A stretch of 64,000 bases of DNA from an uncultured Clostridium sp. (lineage in GTDB: Bacteria; Bacillota; Clostridia; Clostridiales; Clostridiaceae): positions 27,995-91,994 of the forward strand of contig CAIFEX010000010.1 in assembly GCA_903789665.1 (NCBI GenBank), written 5' to 3'. The position numbers were made by a program, and so were the translations under genes. The notes below the pieces were generated by a model. The model saw only the letters and a list, made by a program, of their open reading frames with translations, was not told where the DNA came from and made no database searches. Shown here one piece after another: positions 7,717 through 14,708 of the stretch. Every line of letters begins with the position of its first letter. The stretch's first letter is position 1.

Positions 7717-8442
7717 TCAAACTTTTGCTACATACTCATAAGGAAGTGGCACTATCGTCCCCGGCGTAGTTATCTTAGTGAGTTGTGTGAGTGCATCCTT
7801 CACTATTCCTGTCTGCATCTCTACGTTATGAGGTTCACCTGCATTAGCTCCCATAGGTACTCTCGGAGCAACTGCCCTCGGAGTTCCTGTCTGTTTAACC
7901 ACAGGAGGCAGTGCTGCTATAATTATTGTAGGAATGCCTATTTTTTCTATTGCTCTCTGCACCAATACTGCAGAGCGGTGGCAAGTTCCTCATCCAGCAG
8001 TCATTATAACTCCATCGACATTTTCATCCTTCAATATTTTAGCTATAGTAGGACCTGTTTCCTCTCTGAACTTCTGCTGGTTTCCACCACCGCCCATAAA
8101 TCCTATATGGGTTGGAGCTATTGAACCAATAAAACCGGCTTTTACCAACTCTTTCAATCTATCCAGAGGGAACATACAATTTATATCTTTGTTAACATCT
8201 CCATTATCATATCCACCATGTGATACCATAAGATCATCAGTGCTGGTGTCACCTGGGATTTTTCTGAATGTAAAATCTCCTGCCAGATTAAACCTTTTGT
8301 CTGTCTTTAAATGTATTCCTGCTGCCGAAGCAATGGCAATTTTCATATCTTTAAGCTCTTTCTTTACAGGAGCCCATACTGGCGGAGGAGTTATAGGCAC
8401 AAATATTTCCGACTGCAGACCTTTAACAACCGTTAAATCCAT
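7717..8442 (-). CDS. prdB: D-proline reductase selenoprotein subunit PrdB (in-frame UGA = Sec151)
   Basis: A 241-residue reading frame interrupted only by a TGA at 7992-7990, which I read as selenocysteine. On both sides the protein is PrdB: IMTAG-U-GTCHRSAVLVQRA, giving a UxxC redox motif at residues 151-154. Length and Sec position agree with the Clostridium sticklandii gamma subunit (Sec152). With PrdA it reduces D-proline to 5-aminovalerate, cleaving the ring alpha-C-N bond. A hairpin 13 bases after the UGA can serve as SECIS. The start ATG overlaps the stop of the preceding small gene by one base (TAATG), so translation is coupled. Annotation pipelines would split this gene in two. Confidence 0.96.
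7955..7975 (-). promoter_or_regulatory. SECIS-like hairpin within prdB
   Basis: Reading the minus strand, CTCTGCA and TGCAGAG form a perfect 7-bp stem around a 7-base loop GTATTGG, beginning about 14 bases 3' of the UGA. Distance and G/U-containing loop fit a bacterial SECIS element recognised by SelB. It lies in coding sequence and also encodes SAVLVQR. Confidence 0.7.
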
Positions 8443-8702
8443 TATAGATTACCTTCCTTTCCATTTTTTTTATCAATATTGCGTATATATTTTTCATTAG
8501 CCTGAGATGAAAGTACCTCAGGAAAACTCATTTTAAAACCAATTTCCTGACCCAATTTCAACGGATAATCTGTTATAAGCATTCTCAGAGGTATTTTTAA
8601 ATATCCTAACCTTCCTTTTAAATCTATTCCAACAGCACCTTCTTCGACTTGAACAATTATTCCCTGCATTTCGATTATCCTATCACCGTATTTTAAATCC
8701 AC
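8442..8702 (-). CDS. Small conserved Prd-locus protein (CBO2463/CBO2479-like domain)
   Basis: 86 residues, soluble, no cysteine. It begins MDLKYGDRIIEMQGIIVQVEEG and has a beta-rich N-terminal half (GAVGIDLKGRLGYLKIPLRMLI) like a small barrel, then a basic tail. I recall a small protein of this kind in the prd loci of group I Clostridium botulinum, but no function is known to me. It sits 18 bases after prdA, and its stop overlaps the prdB start (TAATG), so its translation is tied to prdB. A role in handling or maturing PrdA/PrdB is possible but unproven. Confidence 0.75.
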   Translation of the reverse strand: MDLKYGDRIIEMQGIIVQVEEGAVGIDLKGRLGYLKIPLRMLITDYPLKLGQEIGFKMSFPEVLSSQANEKYIRNIDKKNGKEGNL

Positions 8703-8720
8703 TCAATTTACCTTCTTCTG

Positions 8721-10544
8721 TTAAGAATATTTTTCTTTCCTCTTTTTGCTTATCGGAAGAGATTGTTCATTTTTAGCTCTTTCTATTTTTTTATCAGTAG
8801 TTTCTTCTATGAGATCTAGGTTATTCTCAAGTGTGTTTCTATTATATTTCCTTTCAGCCTTTTTCACATCTTCTCCTGCCATAGCTGCTTTTAACATAGC
8901 AACGCCCCTTACAGCATCTTCCGGGCAGAGTGTATTGCAGCCAAGCACTTCATTCTCTATTCCCGCTTCTGACTTATTGTTATCTATCATGTATTTCATA
9001 TACTTATTTCCAACAACCAGAGCTCCCTGAACTGCGCAGAAGGAGAAAGCTACACAAGGTATTCCTCTTTTACCTATCTGTTCCACATGGCTGGCAAAGT
9101 CAATATGATTATTTCCAAATCCTTCAGTTGTAACAAAAGCTCCATCTACATCCAATGCCTCCACAATCATTCCCATTCTTTCAGATACATAGAATTTCTC
9201 AGTATTTATCTGAGGGCTACCTACAAATAATACTCCGCAGAGATCCAGTTCCTCGTCATTAAGGACTTCATGCACTAAAGGTTCTCTCCAATAATGCCTT
9301 GAACACTCTTTAGATGCAGGACCTATACAAGTCAGTGCGTGAATTCCACCATCAGCTACTTCAAGAGGCGATAACATTATAGGAATATTCCCCAAATCTA
9401 CATTGGGTTTCCCACCAAGAAAACCTATAGGTTCTATAGGTAAGATCAAATTATCATGCATAGCACCTTGACCCATTATTTCCTTTACTATTACAACCTT
9501 TTTCTTACCAGGTCTTCTAACATGCTTAAACTCCTCAACATTAACTACCAGAGAATCATCATCGACTTTTTTAAGTGCTTCCCTTATCTCCTGCGTCAAC
9601 ACGTCTGTAGCTTTATGAGCCGCCAGAGGCCCTCTTCTCTCCATATTTGTCTTAGCTTGAATAGTCATTTGAGTTTTGATGAATATTTCTCCCTTATCTG
9701 GACAACTTGGCCTTCCCCATTGAATGTTTTCATCAAGATATCCTTCTGAAGAACCAAATTCTCCGATTTGAACTCCATTTTCATCAGTACCCGTAAGCAT
9801 CATCACAACACCATCTAAGACTCTTGTAACCCCTGTTCCAAGTTTGGAATCTCCCTCTTTTGTAGCAATAGGCTGTACATCCATTATAGTTTCACTATAA
9901 GTGTGATACTTGTCAGGTGTTATTATATCAATTTTCATATCCTTAACCAATTTACTTTCGGCTACAGCATCCTTACATACAGCCTTTCTTATATAAAGGG
10001 TTGTTCCTTCTATTTTAGTTTCTGGACCAAATTCTACCTTGTCAATTTTGTAATGTTTCCTTGTGAGTGTCCTCATTACTTTTTCTTCTCCTGGAATTTC
10101 AAGACCTTTACTACCTTCAGATATAGATTTTGTCGTGGGTACCGAAACACCATTTGCAGAAGATATCGAATTCAAACCCTTCAGTGGTAATTCTATATTA
10201 ATTCCCTTGCCTTCAGCAATTTTAATTTTAAGAATCCCATTGGAAGTACTGTTTGATTCTTTTTTAACATATCCCTCCAACATGCCTCCAGTTACAGCTG
10301 TTAAAGCTGGTGCGTCAATTTTGAGTTTCTTCCCAACAACTTCTTCCCTTGAAAGCACATTTTCATCCAATTTGATCAAAAGTGAATCTTCAAGTTTTTC
10401 AAAGTTCATTGGATTTTCCAAGTCAGCAGCTTTTATGATGTCTCCTGCTTTTTTATTATACTTTAAAACTGCCTTCTCTTTTCCTTCAGTTAACTCCCGG
10501 CTGTTTCCAGCAGCAGTTAACTTTCCTGAATATTCAGCGCTCAT
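8721..10544 (-). CDS. prdA: D-proline reductase proprotein PrdA (pyruvoyl-dependent)
   Basis: 607 residues. PrdA is made as a proprotein that cleaves itself at a Thr-Cys bond, turning the Cys into the pyruvoyl group that binds D-proline. The junction here is HALT-CIGPASKE with Cys406, giving a beta chain (1-405) and an alpha chain (406-607). Residues 1-~135 form an N-terminal module, duplicated in the next upstream gene. Residues ~157-405 match PrdD and 406-560 match PrdE. The last ~45 residues are basic and charged (KKAERKYNRN, ERAKNEQS). A good AGGAGGT precedes the ATG at 10544. It works with PrdB in the cytoplasm in Stickland fermentation. Confidence 0.96.
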   Translation of the reverse strand: MSAEYSGKLTAAGNSRELTEGKEKAVLKYNKKAGDIIKAADLENPMNFEKLEDSLLIKLDENVLSREEVVGKKLKIDAPALTAVTGGMLEGYVKKESNSTSNGILKIKIAEGKGINIELPLKGLNSISSANGVSVPTTKSISEGSKGLEIPGEEKVMRTLTRKHYKIDKVEFGPETKIEGTTLYIRKAVCKDAVAESKLVKDMKIDIITPDKYHTYSETIMDVQPIATKEGDSKLGTGVTRVLDGVVMMLTGTDENGVQIGEFGSSEGYLDENIQWGRPSCPDKGEIFIKTQMTIQAKTNMERRGPLAAHKATDVLTQEIREALKKVDDDSLVVNVEEFKHVRRPGKKKVVIVKEIMGQGAMHDNLILPIEPIGFLGGKPNVDLGNIPIMLSPLEVADGGIHALTCIGPASKECSRHYWREPLVHEVLNDEELDLCGVLFVGSPQINTEKFYVSERMGMIVEALDVDGAFVTTEGFGNNHIDFASHVEQIGKRGIPCVAFSFCAVQGALVVGNKYMKYMIDNNKSEAGIENEVLGCNTLCPEDAVRGVAMLKAAMAGEDVKKAERKYNRNTLENNLDLIEETTDKKIERAKNEQSLPISKKRKEKYS

Positions 10545-10633
10545 CTTAATACCTCCTTATTCATTTTTCAAGGTTCTTTAATCCTTTTTTTATTGAACTT
10601 AAAATTTATATTTTAAAATCCCTTACACAGCTA

Positions 10634-11071
10634 TTAGCCTAAGTAAAAGGGAAGTTCAATGTCTATTCCTTTACCCTCTTCTATCTGTATTTTCAAAGTT
10701 CCACCAACTACTGAAACAGATGCATTTCCCTCATCTACCATATTGTCTATTTGGGGAATTTTATCTTCTTCAGAAATTTCTTTGACTTCTTCTTTACCTT
10801 TTTCTTCATCTTCTCCCTTCTTAACTCCTTCCAAAATGTCTGGAGTAAGCGGAGTGAGGGAATCTATGGTTTTAGTAAGCTTTGCACCTATTACCTCTTT
10901 TACTTTTAAGCAGTTATCAGGTATTGTCATCAATCCTGAGTCCACCATATCTGGAAATATATCAGGATCCTCCAAATTTTCAGCTGCAATAACCGTATCT
11001 TTCTCTGTTCTGCAGCATACAACGGCTGCTTCGTCTTTTACTTCTTCTGCATGTTCAGCACTCATTGACAT
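10634..11071 (-). CDS. Stand-alone copy of the PrdA N-terminal module
   Basis: 145 residues, between prdC and prdA. It aligns with the first ~120 residues of PrdA: AVVCCRTEKDTVIAAENLEDP against AVLKYNKKAGDIIKAADLENP, ILEGVKKG against MLEGYVKK, and GTLKIQIEEGKGIDIELP against GILKIKIAEGKGINIELP. The two halves of the module are joined by a charged Glu/Lys-rich linker (~90-112) absent from PrdA. It contains a CC pair absent from PrdA. RBS AGGAGG lies 9 bases ahead of the ATG. No catalytic motif is visible. It may be a chaperone, a structural partner of PrdA/PrdC, or a duplicate lipoyl/biotinyl-like carrier-type fold; none is proven. Confidence 0.8.
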   Translation of the reverse strand: MSMSAEHAEEVKDEAAVVCCRTEKDTVIAAENLEDPDIFPDMVDSGLMTIPDNCLKVKEVIGAKLTKTIDSLTPLTPDILEGVKKGEDEEKGKEEVKEISEEDKIPQIDNMVDEGNASVSVVGGTLKIQIEEGKGIDIELPFYLG

Positions 11072-11107
11072 ATTAAATCATCCTCCTTATTTTTTATATT
11101 TTAAAAA

Positions 11108-12415
11108 TTAAGATTCACATTCCATCGGGAGCCTTCTTGTCAGCGGATAATTTACTGTTCTAAATACATGATCCGTATGATGATATACAGGCAATCCCAT
11201 CTTAGGTGCACAGCACATTACCGTATTTGAACAATCGCTGCAGTTGGATATAAGAACCCTTTTCGCACCTTGTTTCTTTAAGTACATAATTGCCTGTGCC
11301 TGACCCGGACAATGCCCTGGAGTTTTACATTTGTTCGCACCTTTAATTTCCTCTACATTTTTACATTTAGTCACACCAACTACCTGGGAATTCATTTTGG
11401 AAGCCACATCTCTAAGTCTTGCTTCATTAGCTCCGCAAGCACATACCAAAAGTCCTATAGGGCCCTTGTACTCAGGAAAAGGTATGGTTACAATAGCTCC
11501 CCCTGAAGTTTTCGTCACTATTGCAGTGTCAATATCCTGTGAAGTCCCTGTATAGGGTCCTCCTATTATCAATTCACCGTATTCACCATCTATGCCGCCG
11601 CATTTTTCAATGAGACTTTTTATGCTTGTTCCTACAGGTACCTGAAAAAATACATTAGGTTCTATTCCTGATTTCAATTTTCCTATAACTGTTATATCTT
11701 TATCTATTACCGGCTTCCCATATTCTACCGCCATAGTTATGTTAAAAAGAGTCTCTGCATTCAGAACTACACAATCTGCATCTGCTGGAAGTTGAGTAGG
11801 TTCAAGCCATCTATCAAATATTGCATGAATAATAGCTCTTTCCTCTCCCATAGGATACATGTCAGGCAATTCCTTAATTTGTATGGAATTGTCATTTTTC
11901 AAACAATTTTTTAATACTTTTATAGCTTCTAAATGTTTAGACTTAATTGCTATATAGGCTTTTTTGGCGCCAGTAGAACTCATAGCATATCTTATCCCTT
12001 TTATTATTTCCTCGGGTTTCTTTTCTATTCTCCCTATATTGTGGTGAAGTACTGGCTCACACTCCACACAGTTGGCTATTATATATCCATTGGAAAGTTT
12101 AGTCTTTAATTTTATATGAGTTGGAAATCCTGCTCCTCCAGCACCTACAACTCCTGCTTCATAAACCGTATCGGCAATACTATCACATTTTTTAATTTTT
12201 ACATATTCTTCTGACTGTTTGTCATCTGGTTTAATTACAATCGCCGAATCAGTTATTTTTACTACATTTCCTGAAACGCTGCTGTGTATTTTAGCTCCAA
12301 GACCTTTTGGTTCTGCTATACATTCTCCCCTTTTTATTCTCTGGCCTTCCTTTACAATAGGTACGTCAGGGCCTCCTACATGCATTTTAAGGGGAAAACT
12401 ATAAAACTGTTCCAT
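11108..12415 (-). CDS. prdC: PrdC, RnfC-like electron-transfer protein (all-cysteine form)
   Basis: 435 residues. The N-terminus (LKMHVGGPDVPIVKEGQ...IHSSVSGNVV) is an RnfC-type barrel domain, followed by the flavin/NAD glycine-rich VGAGGAGFPTHIK, ANCVECEPVLHHN, an SLBB-type segment (VPVGTSIKSLIEKCGG) and a C-terminal cysteine cluster, NCSDCSNTVMCC. PrdC is thought to pass electrons from the NADH/Rnf side to proline reductase. The gene has no in-frame TGA, so unlike homologues that I recall as selenoproteins it is Cys-only. It is the first gene after the sigma-54-type promoter. Confidence 0.92.
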   Translation of the reverse strand: MEQFYSFPLKMHVGGPDVPIVKEGQRIKRGECIAEPKGLGAKIHSSVSGNVVKITDSAIVIKPDDKQSEEYVKIKKCDSIADTVYEAGVVGAGGAGFPTHIKLKTKLSNGYIIANCVECEPVLHHNIGRIEKKPEEIIKGIRYAMSSTGAKKAYIAIKSKHLEAIKVLKNCLKNDNSIQIKELPDMYPMGEERAIIHAIFDRWLEPTQLPADADCVVLNAETLFNITMAVEYGKPVIDKDITVIGKLKSGIEPNVFFQVPVGTSIKSLIEKCGGIDGEYGELIIGGPYTGTSQDIDTAIVTKTSGGAIVTIPFPEYKGPIGLLVCACGANEARLRDVASKMNSQVVGVTKCKNVEEIKGANKCKTPGHCPGQAQAIMYLKKQGAKRVLISNCSDCSNTVMCCAPKMGLPVYHHTDHVFRTVNYPLTRRLPMECES

Positions 12416-12467
12416 ATTATCCCTCCTAAGTATTTAGGCTAATTCAACTGCCTACTAAATTTTAAAA

Positions 12468-12482
12468 GCATATTTTATGCCA
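12468..12482 (-). promoter_or_regulatory. Sigma-54 (-24/-12) promoter of the prd operon
   Basis: On the minus strand TGGCAT (12482-12477), five bases, then ATGCT. The diagnostic GG and GC are exactly 10 bases apart, as in the TGGCAC-N5-TTGCA consensus. It lies about 53-67 bases ahead of the prdC start and is the only such match I saw in this gap. It fits control by the adjacent sigma-54 activator PrdR. Confidence 0.8.
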
Positions 12483-12533
12483 ATACGCTTTATTTTATAC
12501 ATACATGCTATAATGCTTACTAATGCTATATCT

Positions 12534-12562
12534 AGAAGCTATAAGTTTTTTTTATAGCTTCT
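12534..12562. repeat. Inverted repeat between the prd promoter and the distal palindrome
   Basis: AGAAGCTATAA and TTATAGCTTCT are perfect 11-base arms around a 7-base T-rich spacer. It is 52 bases upstream of the -24 element on the transcribed strand. No T-tract follows the stem, so it looks more like a protein site or DNA-bending element than a terminator. Confidence 0.5.
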
Positions 12563-12664
12563 ATAAATATGAGTGAATGTATTATTTTTTGACACTTTTT
12601 GCAGTCGTAAATTCATTAATCTTTTATAAACCTTTACATGTCCCAATTATACTTTATTTTTTTA

Positions 12665-12702
12665 GTGTCAATAATTTAACACACTTGTTAAATTATTGAC
12701 AC
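12665..12702. promoter_or_regulatory. Perfect 17-bp palindrome, candidate PrdR enhancer site
   Basis: GTGTCAATAATTTAACA, four bases (CACT), then its exact reverse complement. The centre is about 200 bases upstream of the sigma-54 promoter, the usual position for an enhancer-bound activator. A lone half-site TTGACAC occurs closer in, at 12589-12595. Assignment to PrdR is inferred from position. Confidence 0.65.
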
Positions 12703-12715
12703 TTCGATTGCCTAC

Positions 12716-12760
12716 AAAAAAACACTCCAAATATTAGATTTCATCTAACATTTGGAGTGT
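12716..12760 (-). terminator. Intrinsic terminator of prdR
   Basis: On the minus strand ACACTCCAAAT...ATTTGGAGTGT, extended by TTAGAT/ATCTAA around a short loop, then seven Ts (12722-12716). It starts 21 bases past the prdR stop and separates prdR from the sigma-54-driven prd operon. Confidence 0.92.
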
Positions 12761-12781
12761 ACTTTAAAAAACGATAGATAT

Positions 12782-14530
12782 TCACTTAAATTTACTTAAT
12801 TTATAATAAAGAGTACTTCTTTTTATATTCAATATCTTTGCTGCCTTATTTTTATTCCCATGTACCATTTTCATCACTTTTTCTATGGTTTTTCTTTCTA
12901 TATTCTCTGTTATTTTTTGTAGATCATATTTATTTTCATCATTATATTCATAATTTCTTATATTTTCATTTCTTATATATTCAGGTATAGATTTCACAGT
13001 TATTTTCCCATCGTTCGATAATACAACCATTCTCTGGATAACATTTTTTAGTTCTCTAATATTGCCATCCCATTTATAATCAGCTAAAATTTTATATATC
13101 TTCTCATCAATATAATTTATCTCTATACCTTCATCTTTCGATACCTGCCTAAAAAATAAATTAGATAAATCCCTTATATCCTCCCTTCTATCTTTCAAAT
13201 CTGGTAATTTTATCTGCACCACAGCCAATCTATAAAACAAGTCCTCTCTAAATTTACCTTCCGATATCAATTCATTTAAGTTTTTATTTGTAGCGGATAT
13301 TATTCTGGTATTGGTAATGATAGATTTTTCACTTCCCAGCCTGTATATAACTCCGTCTTGCAGTACCCTCAGCAGCTTTGCCTGCATTTCCATAGGCATA
13401 TCACCAATTTCATCCAAAAATAGGGTGCCTTTATTGGCAAGTTCAAATTTGCCTATTTTACCCTTTTTTATAGCTCCCGTAAAAGCTCCCTCCACATATC
13501 CAAATAATTCACTTTCAAATAAATTTACAGGTATGGCACTGCAATTTATGGCTACAAAACTTCCAGTTCTCTCACTGGCCTTATGTATTGCTTTTGCAAA
13601 TACCTCTTTCCCTGTACCGCTATTCCCTGTAATCAAAACACTGGTGGATGTAGGAGCCACTTTCTGGGCAATGGAAATTGCATCTATTATCTTTTTGTTT
13701 TTGCCTATTATAAATGAAAAATTATACTTGGAAGACAGCTCATTTTTATAGGCATCCTTAAAGAATTCTACCTTCTTTTTTTCATCTTCCAGCTGTTTCG
13801 TTAAATTCACTTCATCTGTCATATCTCTGTCTGTTGATACCACGGCTACCAACTTTTTATCCGAATTATATATTGGAAAAGCACTCAGTACTACAAACTT
13901 GCCCTTAACTGGCTCGTGAAACACATTATCAATTCTCTTTTCCGTATTCAATACTTTCAAAAGCATAGCATTTGGGAAAAAATCTCCTATATATCTATTC
14001 AATATATTATTCAGTTTAACACCATATACTCTCTCAGAAGCTTTATTCCAGTACTTTACTATTCCCTTTTCATCGCACATGCACACGCCTTCATGTAAAT
14101 TATCAAATACATAATTTTGGAGTTTAAAAAGCTCATCCATTTTTATATAAAATATGTCTCTAAAATTATTATTTGTAATAATCCCAATAATGTGATTGTT
14201 TTCTACGACAGGTAATCTTCCTATATTTTTTTTAATCATCAAATCCCTTGCATATCTAGCAGATGAATTACAATCTATAGTTGACACATCCTTAGAGGCA
14301 TATTTAATTACAAAATCTTTAAATGATATTCCCATATTTCTGATCCTTATTGCGTCTTTCATAGTAAATATACCAATTAGTTTTTCATCATCATCCATTA
14401 TTAAAACTTCATTTCTATAAGACTGCGTCATTTTATCAATAGCATTCTCTATAGTCTCATTACTGCATACCTTTACAAGCCCTTGCGTCATTATATCCCT
14501 AACTTTATAAACTAATTCAAAAATACTCAT
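12782..14530 (-). CDS. prdR: PrdR, sigma-54-dependent activator with CBS pair and PAS domain
   Basis: 582 residues. Two CBS domains (about 10-130), a PAS domain (about 137-240), a AAA+ sigma-54 interaction domain (about 275-505) and a Fis-type helix-turn-helix (545-581, NKAAKILNIKRSTLYYKL). Visible motifs are Walker A TGNSGTGKE (301-309), the sigma-54-contacting GAFTGA loop (349-354) and Walker B LFLDEIGD (370-377). PrdR activates prd genes in response to proline in Clostridioides difficile (known). CBS domains usually bind adenine nucleotides, so energy state may also be sensed (inference). Good RBS AGGTGAG before the ATG. Its gene is upstream of, and co-oriented with, the operon it most likely controls. 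Confidence 0.93.
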   Translation of the reverse strand: MSIFELVYKVRDIMTQGLVKVCSNETIENAIDKMTQSYRNEVLIMDDDEKLIGIFTMKDAIRIRNMGISFKDFVIKYASKDVSTIDCNSSARYARDLMIKKNIGRLPVVENNHIIGIITNNNFRDIFYIKMDELFKLQNYVFDNLHEGVCMCDEKGIVKYWNKASERVYGVKLNNILNRYIGDFFPNAMLLKVLNTEKRIDNVFHEPVKGKFVVLSAFPIYNSDKKLVAVVSTDRDMTDEVNLTKQLEDEKKKVEFFKDAYKNELSSKYNFSFIIGKNKKIIDAISIAQKVAPTSTSVLITGNSGTGKEVFAKAIHKASERTGSFVAINCSAIPVNLFESELFGYVEGAFTGAIKKGKIGKFELANKGTLFLDEIGDMPMEMQAKLLRVLQDGVIYRLGSEKSIITNTRIISATNKNLNELISEGKFREDLFYRLAVVQIKLPDLKDRREDIRDLSNLFFRQVSKDEGIEINYIDEKIYKILADYKWDGNIRELKNVIQRMVVLSNDGKITVKSIPEYIRNENIRNYEYNDENKYDLQKITENIERKTIEKVMKMVHGNKNKAAKILNIKRSTLYYKLSKFK

Positions 14531-14644
14531 TAACTCACCTACCTATATTTTTAAATATACATATATAAAATATACCTGCATACTTATTTTATCATTAGTT
14601 GAGCATACATTTAAACTATTTCTTAAAATCAATTAGTCATAAAT

Positions 14645-14681
14645 AAAAAATAGTCCTTTAAAAATTTCTCAAGAACTATTT
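14645..14681 (-). terminator. Terminator of the helicase gene
   Basis: On the minus strand AATAGTTCTT pairs with AAGGACTATT (one G-U) and is followed by TTTT, 28 bases after the helicase stop at 14709 and ahead of prdR. Confidence 0.7.
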
Positions 14682-14708
14682 TTTCTACTAAACAGATTCT
14701 GCTTATAA

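Noticed and set aside
7990..7992. TGA inside prdB read as a nonsense mutation or pseudogene
   Set aside because: Both flanks are in the same frame and match PrdB, the position equals the known Sec site, and a SECIS-like hairpin follows.
7783..8500. Long plus-strand open frames opposite prdB, and similar frames opposite other minus-strand genes
   Set aside because: They lack ribosome binding sites and family features, and lie wholly opposite conserved genes.
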